Origin: Delphinus delphis
Taxonomy: Eukaryota > Chordata > Mammalia > Artiodactyla > Delphinidae
DNA length: 64,000 nucleotides
Reading direction: 5' to 3'
Assembly (NCBI RefSeq): GCF_949987515.2
Contig: NC_082689.1
Span: 3,414,001-3,478,000 of the forward strand
Shown here: positions 24,465 to 35,600 of the stretch, piece after piece
Numbering within the stretch: the stretch's first letter is position 1
Layout of the letters: each line of letters begins with the position of its first letter
The notes under the pieces: model-generated
The model's input: the letters and a program-made list of their open reading frames with translations, nothing else
Told to the model about the DNA's origin: nothing
The model's database searches: none
Position numbers and translations under genes: made by a program

Positions 24465-24827
24465 TTTTTTCCAGCTTTATTGAGACAATTGACATATATA
24501 TAACATGGGGTAAATTTAAGGTATGTTACGTGTTGATTGGGTACATTTACATATTGCAAAAACACCTCCACCCCGTCACATAATTACCATTTCTTTTTGT
24601 GGTGAGAACATTTAAGATCTACTCTCTTAATACTTTGCGAGTGTATACCATATGAGCTTTAATCATCATGCTGTACATGAGATCCCCAGAACCTGTGAAT
24701 CTTACAACTGAAGTTTGCACCCTTTTACCAATATCATCCCACTTCCCACACACACCCCAGCCTCTGGTCACCACCACTCTACTTTCTGTTTCTCTACATT
24801 AGGCCAAAAAAAAAAAAAAAAAAAAAA
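24465..24827 (-). mobile_element. LINE-1 3' UTR fragment and A22 run
   Basis: Plus text ccagctttattgagacaattgac, then attgggtacatttacatat and cctctggtcaccaccactctac, is the reverse complement of an older L1 3' UTR. A run of 22 A residues at 24806-24827 follows. On this strand it would be the tail of a separate plus-oriented insertion or an expanded A tract. Confidence 0.75.
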
Positions 24828-25039
24828 GTGGTTTGTAAGTGAGGGCTTGCTACTGAGATGACCATCTTTTGGGCAATGAGGTCCGGCCAGCGGCTCCCCG
24901 GCAGGCTCGTTGCACCAGCGGTTCTTGATGTGGGTGGAGCACAGGTCCTGCTGCCTCTGTAAGTGACTGAAATGATGCTCCTGCCTGGTGAATCCAGTGT
25001 GGACGTGAAGGCAGCCTGTTCTGGCTTAAAAAAAAAATT

Positions 25040-25275
25040 TTTTTTTAAATTTGTTTTATTGAAGTCTAGTTGATTTACAATGTTGTGTGACTTTCTGCTG
25101 TACTGCAAAGTGATTCAATTATACATATATATACATTCTTTTTCATACTCTTTTCCATTATGGTTTATCCCGGGATAGTGAATATAATTCCCTGTGCTAT
25201 ACAGTAGGACCTTGTTGTTTATCCACCCGTTATATAATAGTTTGCATCTGCTGACCCCAAACTCTCAGTCCATCT
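25040..25275 (-). mobile_element. LINE-1 3' end
   Basis: Contains ttttattgaagtctagttga, tttctgctgtactgcaaagtg, ttccctgtgctatacagtagg and accttgttgtttatcc in order, as in the L1 copies at 36778 and 58290. It is 5'-truncated. Confidence 0.85.
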
Positions 25276-25517
25276 CTCCCCCGCCCCCATCCTCCTCCTT
25301 GAGCCTGCTCTGGCTTGGACTCCTGCATCTTTCTCTTAGAAAAGCTGCTGGGCCTCTCTGTAAGGTGGGGTAACGCCAGGACCCCCGGAGGCTTCTTGCT
25401 CTGCTTCAGTAGAAACCTGTGTGCCGCCGAGCCGTGCAGGGGCCCTGAGCACACGGTCACCCTGCGCCTCAGTGGAGATGGCGGGTCCATCAGCCTTGGT
25501 CCCCCCCTCCCCCGCAG

Positions 25518-25970
25518 TGTTGTAGGGCAAGGGCTCGCTGCCCAACAAGCATAGAAGCAACACTATGGCACTGGCTTTTGAGAAAAGACAGAGGTTTAAT
25601 TCGAGGTCGACCGGCAAGGCTCTCAAACGCGTCTCTACAATCCACGTTTGGGGCAAAATTTAAGGGCTTCGGGGAATTTTAAACTTGGAAGCGAACCGGC
25701 TAGTCTCGAATCTCCCTATAAGCTACGCGAGCGCTCCAGGAAGCCAGCTTTTCCTTATTAAAGGACCTGTCCTTCCTAAAGGGCTCTGGGGGCAACGTTT
25801 CTATTCTTTGAGTTTCCTAGTCTGGAGCTTTTTGGTTTGGGAGTTATCCTGGAGGCTCTGCGCATGCGCAGTGCTGTCTCTGTACAGTAACTCCGGGTTT
25901 GATTAGTCAACCCACCTCTTTAAGGAGGCAAAACCATTTTAAGTTGGTCAAGGTTTTACGTGCTGTTACA
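25518..25970 (-). mobile_element. Solo retroviral LTR, 453 bp, 4-bp target duplication
   Basis: Read on the minus strand, the element starts TGTAACAGCACG at 25970 and ends ...CTACAACA at 25518. It is flanked on both sides by GCAG (25514-25517 and 25971-25974). A 4-bp duplication fits gamma-type (ERV1) integration. A poly(A)-signal-like ATTAAA lies at 25600-25595 and a TATA-like element near 25720. There is no gag/pol/env around it, so it is a recombined solo LTR. The edges are inferred from the TG/CA ends and flanking repeat. No family name could be assigned. Confidence 0.65.
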
Positions 25971-26143
25971 GCAGCCTCATCTGAATACGTTGTCTGAATC
26001 TGAATGCCGGGTTGCCTTTAAACCTGTAACTTTCTGCTTTTCTTGGTCACTCGGGCTGAGCTGCCTGGAGGAAGCGGGTCCCAGCACCTCCTGGATGCCC
26101 CTCCTCTGGTTTCTCTTTCTGCAGAGATCCCAGCCCACTTTTT

Positions 26144-26342
26144 TTTTAATTTGCGGTACGTGGGCCTCTCACTGCTGTGGCCTCTCCCGTTGCGGAGCAC
26201 AGGCTCCGGACGCGCAGGCTCAGCGGCCATGGCTCACGGGCCCAGCAGCTCCGCGGCATGTGGGATCTTCCCGGACCGGGGCACCAACCCGCGTCCCCCG
26301 CATTGGCAGGCGGGCTCTCGACCACTGCGCCCCCAGGGAAGC
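26144..26342 (-). mobile_element. CHR-type SINE with perfect 16-bp target duplication
   Basis: Body from ttgcggtacgtgggcctctc to gcgcccccagggaagc, reverse-oriented. It is flanked by TCCCAGCCCACTTTTT at 26128-26143 and 26343-26358, an exact match, so both edges are firm. High similarity to the copies at 36566, 45900 and 58080 suggests one young subfamily. Confidence 0.95.
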
Positions 26343-26358
26343 TCCCAGCCCACTTTTT

Positions 26359-28142
26359 GACAAGCTCCCTGGGGTTGGACTGGCTGTGCAAACTATGGGG
26401 TTGAAGCAGCGTGTCTCTCTAGTTATGACTTGCTACGCCATCCCTACGGATATGCGCGAGACATTTATTGAGCACCTACTGTCATCTCAGTGAACACTGT
26501 CTTTGCTTTCGTGAGCAGTTACAGCCCGGCGAGAGAGAGAACCAAGAAAAAAATAATTCTGCGAATTAAGGGAGAGCTGGAAACGGATCATTTCCGTCAA
26601 GAAGAGGAACAGGGAGCTGTGGGCCCCACCATGCAGAGACTTTTCTCTCTTTTATGCACTGCTATTTATGGGGACTGGACACACGATCGGGGGTGAGGGG
26701 GTGGGGTAGGGGTGGCAGCTGTGAGACCAGACAGGAGGCTGCGGTGGGAGAGGGATTGCATCGAGGTGAACAGAGAGAAGAGAGCAGATGTAGCAGCTTC
26801 TTCACCGTAAGGCAAATTCCCCAGATGATTAGGCCGTGGGGTTGACAGATAAGCGGCTCTAGCAACCTCTGAACTTTGAGCCAATATCTTTTTGTTATCT
26901 TTCCTGCGGCTTCTATCCTCATTCCGGACTCTGATTTGCCCTTTGGCCTGTAGAGCTGAATCCTAGGCTGTCATTTTATCCGTGAGGGCCAGCCACTTTG
27001 GGGGGCGCCCCCATTTGTTCCCGGTGTTTATTTTATTTTGCCTTTGAGTTTAATTTCTACCAGTGGATCGGAAATCTGTAGAAGGACTGCTTTGAATTCC
27101 TGCATGGGTGGTGGGTTCTGGAGAGAGGACCGGCCCCTGCAGAACTGCATTCCCCAACCCCCGGGGCAGCTGCGGGTCTTCGGGATGCAGAGGAAGTCGC
27201 AGGGTGCCCTGGTGGGATGTCATCCGTTGACACAATTAAGCATCCTCCCCGATGGTGAAACTTGACAGCATCCCATGGAAGATGGGGCTCCAGACATGCT
27301 TTCCAGTAACCATTCAGCTCTGCTGTGTCCCTTTCGCCAGGGAGTGGATGGGCCTGTGAACCCTTCTCTGCCAAACCCTGTAACTCCAGTCACCTTCTGT
27401 TTAGAAAGTCTTGTTGGTATTTAGGACTCCGTCCTGTTTGCTTTTAAACTTTGATCCCAAACTCGATTCTTTTCCTTTTGTCCCCACAGCGCAGACCAGA
27501 CCAGTCTGTGGCTGTGGCTGCCTGTTGGGGACAGCGAGGAAACCGGGTCTGCTTCCAACTGCTCTCGCTTTTCTCCCTCCCTCTTCAAAATCCCTTCCCT
27601 TCCTCCATTCCCACCCACTGCAATGAGGTGGGAGAGGCTCTGTTCACTGAACGGGCTAGCTCTGAGGTGGGTTTGGGTATTTTTCAGGGGAAGTTTTCTC
27701 TAGATGCAATCCAGAGAGTAGACGAAGACAAAATGATAACAGTGGAATGCCACCAGTTTGCAGCCCCCGAATGAGACAGTGGACGTAGGGACAGTTTTCA
27801 ATGGCTGTTGCCTCCTGAGGAAATGCCCACCACACTCATGACAGTATTCTTGCCAAAAGACAGCCTATATCCAATCAGATTTCTGTTCTGAGCCATCAAG
27901 CTACAGAAAATCAGGGTTCAAGGGAACACATTCAATGACAACTTAGGGATGCAATCAGCAAAATCCAGACTGGAAACTACAAGGCAATCTGATTTCTTCA
28001 ACAAATAAATTACAGAGAAAAAGAGGATGCATGTACATATAACCGAGATTTGCAGGAGAATTAATAGGATGTCTAGGAATTCCCTCAAACTAATCTTCGG
28101 AGGAAGCGGGGTTTGGGGATGTGGGTGAAACAAGATTGGCCA
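26359..28142. other. No gene resolved; candidate location of the RAB17 5' noncoding exon
   Basis: The first coding exon of RAB17 begins with a splice acceptor at 29475. At least one noncoding exon must therefore lie upstream, probably in this 26-29 kb stretch judging by the length of the human gene from memory. I could not pick out a convincing promoter-exon-donor set. A MIR-like phrase (tttattgagcacctactgtc) is at about 26463, and an old unclassified interspersed repeat seems to occupy 27880-28140. Confidence 0.35.
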
Positions 28143-28147
28143 CAGCT

Positions 28148-28567
28148 TCTAAGGTCGGATCTTAACAAACGCACCGGGAAACAGAGGAAAGCTTCAAGTG
28201 AGCTTTATTAGGGAGCGCTCCCTCGAGGTTCACTGGTCCGAGAGAAAGGGGCCAGAGAAGTCGTGCCCGGGCGAGGGCTGGGCAAGATTTTATAGGGGAA
28301 GAAGGGCAAGGGGTGTGGTGAATCTGGGAGGGCGCAGGGCATTCCTTATTTGGTGGTCTTTTTGGGTATCCTGGTGGACCGTTAGTCCCGCCCCTCGAAA
28401 GGCGGGAAGGCTGGGCTGGGTTCAAAGTCCCCAGGTCAGTTCCTGGAACTGGGTGGTCCGGAATGTCTCCAGGGCAGTTTCTGGAACTGGGTGGTCCGGA
28501 GAATTTCGGTCTGATGCAACCTGTGAATCTGATTGTGTCCCCCTGCCTCGGGCCAGTTGGCCTTACA
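28148..28567 (-). mobile_element. Solo retroviral LTR, 420 bp, with U3 tandem duplication
   Basis: On the minus strand it runs from TGTAAGG (28567) to CCTTAGA (28148), near-perfect inverted ends with one change. The flanks are identical 5-bp CAGCT (28143-28147 and 28568-28572). Inside, a 38-bp unit is duplicated (28431-28468, 28469-28506), as in enhancer repeats of U3. A TATAAAA lies at 28294-28288 and AATAAA at 28209-28204. This is a complete regulatory LTR without coding regions. It faces away from RAB17 and lies about 0.9 kb upstream of that gene's start-codon exon. Confidence 0.85.
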
Positions 28568-28572
28568 CAGCT

Positions 28573-29049
28573 GATTCTTGTGGAGGTGGATGATGGAGAT
28601 CTGAGGTCCACCAGAGCGACCTCCATCCTCTCTGTTCTGGTACATGCCTGAAATTTTCTACAATGAAAACATGTGCAGGGTTTGCCCAAATTAATTTTGA
28701 TCACAGAGCCGTTTTTCTCCAGGGCATATCACTGTGGGTTCTGAGGCTTTCAATACAGTGGGAAGGAATGCAATGTTTTGAGATCCTTGAAACACCAAGC
28801 TTTTTCTTGAAACACCAATTTGAATCCATGAACCACAGCTGAGAGAGTGCTGTACCTTTTAGGTATTTCAGAACCTTTTTGGAATAAGTCATAGGTTTTT
28901 CAAAAGTGAGAGGTGATGGAAAGAGGGCAATGAGCCAGTGTGATGACTCGCACACGATCACTACTTTGCAGGGTACGAAGCCGTTCATATGCATAGGCCC
29001 CTGCCGGGCACCGTGCACACGCTTTGCAAGCACCTCACAACATTTCCAC
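28573..29049. other. Upstream flank of RAB17 coding exon 1; MIR-like end
   Basis: No gene is seen. From about 29005 the words cacgctttgcaagcacctcac and aacatttccaccctgtc look like a MIR element running into the first direct-repeat copy. Confidence 0.4.
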
Positions 29050-29247
29050 CCTGTCCGGGGGTGAAAAGCCCCACTTCCCACCTAAAATAGGGAAACCCAG
29101 TGTGTGCTCTGTGCCAGTCCTCTCAGGAGGCAGCCGTCATGGTGGAAGAGACACCTCACTGGGAATGAAAGCTTCGGTGTGAAATTTGGGCTCCGCTATG
29201 GAAAAGCCTTCCGTTTCTCTGTGTCCACTCACTCATTCATTCAGTCA
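29050..29247 (+). repeat. Direct repeat copy 1, left of RAB17 coding exon 1
   Basis: About 198 bp matching 30229-30426 at a constant offset of 1179 bp with no gaps. Only about three differences are visible (for example t/c within gggaaYgaaagc). Both copies end in CATT/CACT tetranucleotide repeats. Together the two copies bracket the exon that carries the RAB17 start codon. Confidence 0.95.
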
Positions 29248-29475
29248 CTCATCCATTCACTCACTCACAGCAGGCGTATATTATAGCTATTGCTCACCCC
29301 ACGTTCCAGAAGGGGAGATGGGGTGCAGAGTGGCAAGCCAGGTGCCTCTGACGTGGAGCTCCTTTCCGTTCAAGGCTGTCTGTATTCATCCAGGGCAGCA
29401 GCGTCCCGGGGGCCCACTTGCTCAGAGTATTTGGTATCTGACATTCAGCCTCCATCCATCATTGTCTCTCTGCAG

Positions 29476-29635
29476 GGCATGGCGCAGGTGGAGGGGGTCC
29501 CCCGGCCCGGGGCTGCCCTGGGCCAGGCCTGCATCTTCAAGCTGGTTCTCCTGGGCAGTGGTTCTGTGGGCAAGTCCAGCTTGGCTCTCCAGTATGTGAA
29601 GAATGATTTCAGGAGCATCCTGCCGACCGTGGGAT
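29476..29635 (+). CDS. RAB17: RAB17 coding exon 1 (start codon, P-loop)
   Basis: The acceptor tctctctgcag ends at 29475 and ATG is at 29479-29481. The exon ends after GGA-T at 29635 with donor gtaagt, so Gly52 is the last whole codon and Cys53 is split. It encodes the variable N-terminus and the GSGSVGKS nucleotide-binding loop. Only three untranslated bases precede the ATG within this exon. Confidence 0.95.
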
Positions 29636-32600
29636 GTAAGTGACGGGACAGGGCACCCTTCCTTCGTCTCCTGGTGGGGGAGCCAGGGCTGCTGACCCAC
29701 ACGTGGGGCACCTGGGGATGAGGCCACCTGGGAATTTCCCAGGCTCTCCTGGAGCCTCGGGCAGTGCCTGGCACGTGCAGGGAGGGCATGAGGTCCACCC
29801 CAGGCAGGCATGCACACGGGATCCAGAACCCAGACAGGTTTCAGCTCAGCTGGAGTCTGCGGGGGCCGGGGAGGGGGCGGGTAGTGTATCCGTGACAGAG
29901 TTTCTGGCCCCGAAGGGTTGGGTGTGTGAGGGCTTCTGCTGGTGGAGGGGGGATCCCAGAAGAAGAACCTGCCTCCAGGCTCGCCACTCAGCCCTCTGAA
30001 CAAGCCGGCCTCTCACCCTGGCTGGTTGCTCTCCTGCTGACGCTGCTCCCTTTCTGCCTGGACTCGGCTTACCCGCCTGGCCTGGGCTGGCGGATAGGGT
30101 GGGTGCTGTAGGAAGGGACGGCAGGGAGGGAGGCCTCTCTCACTGCACTGCTTAAAGAGGATAGCAAGTCGTGGCTTTCAGAGGGGAGGGACTTTGGCGC
30201 ATCTGTGGATAACTGGTCTCCTTCACATCCTGTCTGGGGGTGAAAAGCCCCACTTCCCACCTAAAATAGGGAAACCCAGTGTGTGCTCTGTGCCAGTCCT
30301 CTCAGGAGGCAGCCGTCATGGTGGAAGAGACACCTCACTGGGAACGAAAGCTTCGGTGTGAAATTTGGGCTCCGCTATGGAAAAGCCTTCCGTTTCTCTG
30401 TGTCCACTCACTCATTCATTCAGTCACCCATCCATTCATTCACTCACTCATCCATTCATTCACTCACTCATCCATTCATTCACTCATCCATTCATTCACT
30501 CACTCATCCATTCATTCGCTCACTCAGCCAAGTATCTGTTGGGTGTGGCCTCTGTCCCAGGCCCACATTAGGTGTGGAGGATTCTCTAAGATGCCAAGCA
30601 GACACACCAACGTAGAAACAGAGCACAAAATTCAGCAAACGGTATTAACTCCTTGGGGGCCCTCAATCTTCTCAGAAGGGTGGTTCTTGAGTCCCTGAGG
30701 AATATGCGGCCCGAAGGGATCTGCCAGGGCCAGGCCCCCAGAAATAGTGGTGAGAAGGGCAGAAGCAGGGTGAAGGGCTGGCCCCAGGACGGGAACGCGG
30801 GGAGAGCTGGTAGAGACCGTGGATTCAGGCCAGCTGAGGGGCACGCAGGGCCACCTCTTCTCCATCAGCAGGAAAGTTGACACCGCTCACCTGTGATATC
30901 AGACTGGGCTTTAAAAAAATACGACAAAGTGCCAAGTCTGGCTTCAAGTGGGTTTCGTTGAGAGCAGAGACCACAGAAGGGGGCCAGGCCAAGCTGGGAT
31001 TTTGAGGGCTGTGTCCCTGGGTGTGAACCTGGATTCCAGTTCAGGGGAGGGAGACAGCAGGGACCAGACCGGGCGGCTTGTCGGGCTGGATCTCACTCTA
31101 AGACCGAGGTCCGAGGCCACGGCTCCCAGGGCCCTGCTTGTTTATGCACATAAGGTTCTATGGGGACACAGCCCCGCGCATGCCTGTGTGTCCTCTGTGG
31201 CTGCTTTCCCTCTGCAAGGGCGGCTTTGAGTTGATTGCTGGCAACGGTGACAGTACATCTCTCGAAGCCTAAAATGTTTACTACAGGGAACTTCCCCCCA
31301 AAAGTTTAGGACCCCTGCTCGAGAGCCAGCATCCCGGGAGGCAGTGGGCGGCCAGGGGGTGGGCTCCAGCAGGCATGGAGTGGCCTGGGGACTCACGGTG
31401 AGCTGAGAACTTAGCTCAGTGGGCCCAGGGAGGCCTGCAGCTCTGACCTACCTTGTGGGGCAGAAGAGGCCCCCCACACAGAGCCAGGCCGAGGCTGCGG
31501 GCGGTGCTGGCGTTCTGTATTTCCGGGGAGGGAAAGGGGAGCGCAGACAAGTTCGCTAACTCTCCCAAGTGAGAAACCCGCAGGTCCAGCGCGCTGCAGC
31601 TCGTGGACGGTGGGTGGGGCGCCCTGTCTCCCCAACCCCAGTCACCTCCACCGCTTCCTTTAGCTCCAGCAAGTCGGGGGCCAAGCTGTCACCCTCTCCA
31701 GGCTGTCCAAGTCACCGTGCTCTCTTCAGGGGTCCTACGAGGGTCAGGAGGGTGCACAGAGCCTGGGCTTGGGTCAGGGTTGGGGGGCCTTTGCTTGGGT
31801 GGCAGGCCGGGGTGCACCCTCTCCACTCTTGGTCCTCTGCCCGGCCCCGGCCGTCCTCCTCCTGCCCGTGCCCCTCCCCCAGGCCCGGGCTCATCTCCCC
31901 AGGACCCCGGCTCTGCCCTGGGGCTGGTGCCCTAGGCCTTGGCTTCCTGGGCTGCCGTGGCCCGCAGCCCTCTAGGTGGGTTTAGCGGTCCTTTATTCAA
32001 TCAACAACCAGCCTATTTATGGAGCACCTAGTAGGTGCCAGCCACTGAGCTGGGTGTAAGGGACGTAGAGATGAGTGCGCCCTCCTTTGCTTTGAGGAGC
32101 TAAATTCCCTGTGGGAATGACGGTCTCCGCCACGTACATCTCTGGGCCTACTTCACATGCCTTGTACACCTTGTGATGTTCTTACGACCTTTGCAGGTGG
32201 ATAGTATAACGATGACTAAGTTTTTATAAAAATAAATAAATAATATTATTTATTATAATATGATATTTAATCACATATTTTATTCTATGTGGTTTTATTA
32301 ATTATTATGCTATGATAATTATTATATTATTATAAAAGCAGACACGCCCCCCTTTTTTGTTTTTTCTGGTTTGGCCACGCCACACAGCAGGTGGGATCTT
32401 AATTCCCTGACCAGGGATCGAACCTGCGCCCCCTGCTTTGGAAATGCAGAGTCTTAACCACTGGACCTTTATTTTATTTATTTTTGGCTGCTTTGGGTCT
32501 TCGTTGCCACACACGGGCTTTCTCTAGCGCGGCGAGCGGGGGCTACTCTTCGTTGTGCTTCTCATTGCGGTGGCTTCTTTTGTTGCAGAGCACGTGCTCT

Positions 32601-35600
32601 AGGCCCACAGGCTTCAGTAGCTGTGGCATGTGGGCTCAGTAGTTGTGGCTTGCGGGCTCTAGAGCGCAGGCTCAGTAGTTGTGGCGCACGGGTTTAGTTG
32701 CTCCGCGGCACGTGGGATCTTCCCGGACCAGGGCTTGAACCCGTGTCCCCTGCATTGGCAGGTGGGTTCTTAACCACTGTGCCACCAGGGAAGTCCCTCT
32801 GTGTATCCCTTGAGGCGGAACCGGGACCCTGGCCCAAGGCTGCTCTATTGCTTCTTGGCTGCCCCTCCCTTGTCTCTGCGTCCTCTCCCTTCCCTGATCA
32901 GCAACGGTTCGAATCTGCCCTCTGGAACTCAGGGAAGGTCATGGGGGCTGGAGTCTGTTCCCTACAAACAAAAGCAGGGGACAATGGAAAGGCTTCTGTG
33001 CCCAGGAGCCCCCCAGGGTCCTGCTTGGTTTCAGTTGTCACCCTTTCCTGCTGCCCCCTTTCCTCAGACGGCCACGCTCACACTCCCGAGGGCAGCGGGG
33101 GGACCAGGGCCTGGCATGTCTTTGGTGGTGCTGCCTTCAGGGCAGGCCGGCTGCAAGACACTCCAGCCCTGGGGAAGAGCGGGGGTCCCTGGGCCCCTCC
33201 AGAGGGTCTGGATCTGTCGGTGAGTGTGTGGAGTGGCCCCGCAGTGGAGGGTTACACAAGCACTGGGCACAGCTGTGCAGAAGAGCGCCCGGGCCGAGAC
33301 AGGGTTCCAGCCACCCTGCGGCAAGACCTGTTCTTCCAGAGGAAGCCGGAGCCGTAAGTGTGGCAGGCGGTGACAGACCCTTGTACCCGAAGCAGAGCCT
33401 GAGTGGAATTGAGCACAGCCGCCCGAGGGCGTGGCCTGCTGGGAGGAGACCAGAACCCCCTGAACTCCCGGCTGCCCCAGCACCACAAAGCCCGCCAGGC
33501 CCATCTGAGAGACGGGCTGGCAGGGGAGGTGGGCCGCTGCCAGACGCGCTGATGGTGGCTGGGAGCTTGGAGCACCAAGAGCTCCCGCAGACCCCTCATC
33601 CTGGAATCCTGAAAGGCAGCAGCAGGGGAAATTCCAGCCCAGTTCCCTGCCCTGCACGTTGTAGTGACATCTTTGGAGGGGTGGTGACATCTAGTGCTTG
33701 CGTTCGGATTTGCTGGCAGAAGCCAGTTTGGACCAGCTGGGCCTTGCCTGGGGCGGCGAAGGTTCGAAAGGTGCTGGATTTCGCCCCACCTCCCTTCCCT
33801 GCTGAATGAAACATTGCTGGAGCCCAGGTGACCCTGAGAAGTCACCCATGTTGTGTTCCCTTCCACCGGGAAGCAGCTCGTGACTTTTACAGAAAAGAGA
33901 GCGCCGCAGAGAGGGCTTCAGTGAGCAGGATAGGACGTTTATTTAAATTAAAAGGTCAAAAAGCAAAACGTTTCCTTGTGTTAACATTTAGTTGAGACAC
34001 CTTTTAATTGGGGGCAACAGAATGCAAGTTGAAGAACAACCCCCAGTGAATTCTCTTGTCATTCGTTGCCTACTGGGGGTCCATTCAGCTCAGCAAGTGG
34101 AAGGCACGCCCGCTTCCAGAGGCTGGGGAGGGGGCCGGAAGCGTCCCCAAGTGTCCCCACTGCTGGGGCTCCTGTGTTGAGGTCTGTGCTGGGGCCAGAG
34201 GAGGCTGGAGCCCTGCTTTGTGTCACCATATGAAGCAATGCCAGGTGGCCCCGGTTCAGAGTATCGTCTGGTAAAAATGTGCCGGTGTGTCCTCTCCACC
34301 AGCGTATTCTAGAAACGTGGACAATTCTGGGTTCTGGGCCTGGTCCTGCTCCCACATCCCAGCTTGTTGCCAACATCATTTCAGGAAAGATCTCCCAGTC
34401 TGTTTGAATATCTCGGAAGTTTACTTTTTAATCACTTTTTGGCTTTAGCTGTGAACAGGTAGAAAATGTGGTCAGTGGGTTTCTGAACAAGGAAGGTGAT
34501 ACATGTGGGCTCTTTTGTGGGTTGGAGCCAGGAGTTCACGGGGCAGGGGGTGGAAGTTTGCTTTGGATACCAGCCCAGGGGCCCACCTGGGGGGTCTGTG
34601 TCTCTCTCCAGGGGAGACGAGGTGCTGCGGTCTGTGAATATCCAACAGCCGCTCATGCCACATCATTGCTCCGTGTGAAAACCCTGCGCTCCTTGGAAAT
34701 CGGTTGGGATTTTACATTGATTTAAACTCAGCCACCAGCCATCGTTTTCAGAGTAGAACAGAAGCTAAGATTGTTAAGCGAAGGAGGCAAACCTGAATTT
34801 TATGCCCACCTGTAACCTGGCGGTGATGACTTTTAGGCTGAAACCAAAATCGCACACAGAAGTGTGATTTGACCTGATAGCAAACAGACAAAGGGTGTGG
34901 ATCAAAGGCTGCTGTTCCCAGGCAGTGACCCGGGAGAGCGGAGAGGGAGGGGAGGAGGGGCGTCAGGTGCCACACCCTGCACCTCGTCTCTTTTCTCCTG
35001 GGTTTGACAACCGCCCTGGGAAGAGGGCACTGTTGACTCTTGGTAAAGGAGGAAGCTGGGATCTCTAAGGTTGAAGCAAGCTGACAGAGTTTGTTGCAGC
35101 TGATAGACTTCCCTCCAAGGCCCAGGCGTGGTCCTCACCCTCAAGACCTCAACAGTCTTAATGGAGCTTCTGTCCTGCTCCGTCCTGACAGTAGCCCTGT
35201 ATGAGCTGGGAGCTGTCAGTCCTACTGTTGAGCTGAAGACGGCAGCTTTCTTTGACCTGGTGTGGTGTTCTGCTGGGCTGTCATAATAAACACCACAGAC
35301 TGGGTGCCTTAAATAACAGAAGTTTATTCTCATAGTTCTGGGGGCTGGAAGTCCAAAAGCGAGGTGTTGGCCAAGGAGTTTTCATCCTGAGCTCTCTTTT
35401 GGCTTATGGGTAGCTGCCATCTAGGTAACTGGCTGTGTGCTTCCATGGCCTCTTCTTTGTGTTTGCATGGAAGGGAGGGGAGAGAGAGAGAGAGAGAGAG
35501 CAGACAGACAGACAGAGACAGAGAGACAGAGAGAGGAGACAGAGGGAAGAAGAGAGAGAGACAGTGAGAGAGAGGGAGTGCATTCTTACAGAGGCACTAA

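Noticed and set aside
28148..28567. Considered as a CpG-type RAB17 promoter
   Set aside because: The TATA, AATAAA, inverted ends and 5-bp flanking duplication identify it as a minus-oriented solo LTR. Promoter use for RAB17 is only speculative.
33064..33866. Overlapping frames of about 200 codons on both strands in RAB17 intron
   Set aside because: No conserved domain, no splice pairing, and mutually overlapping in several frames, as expected of GC-rich intron DNA.
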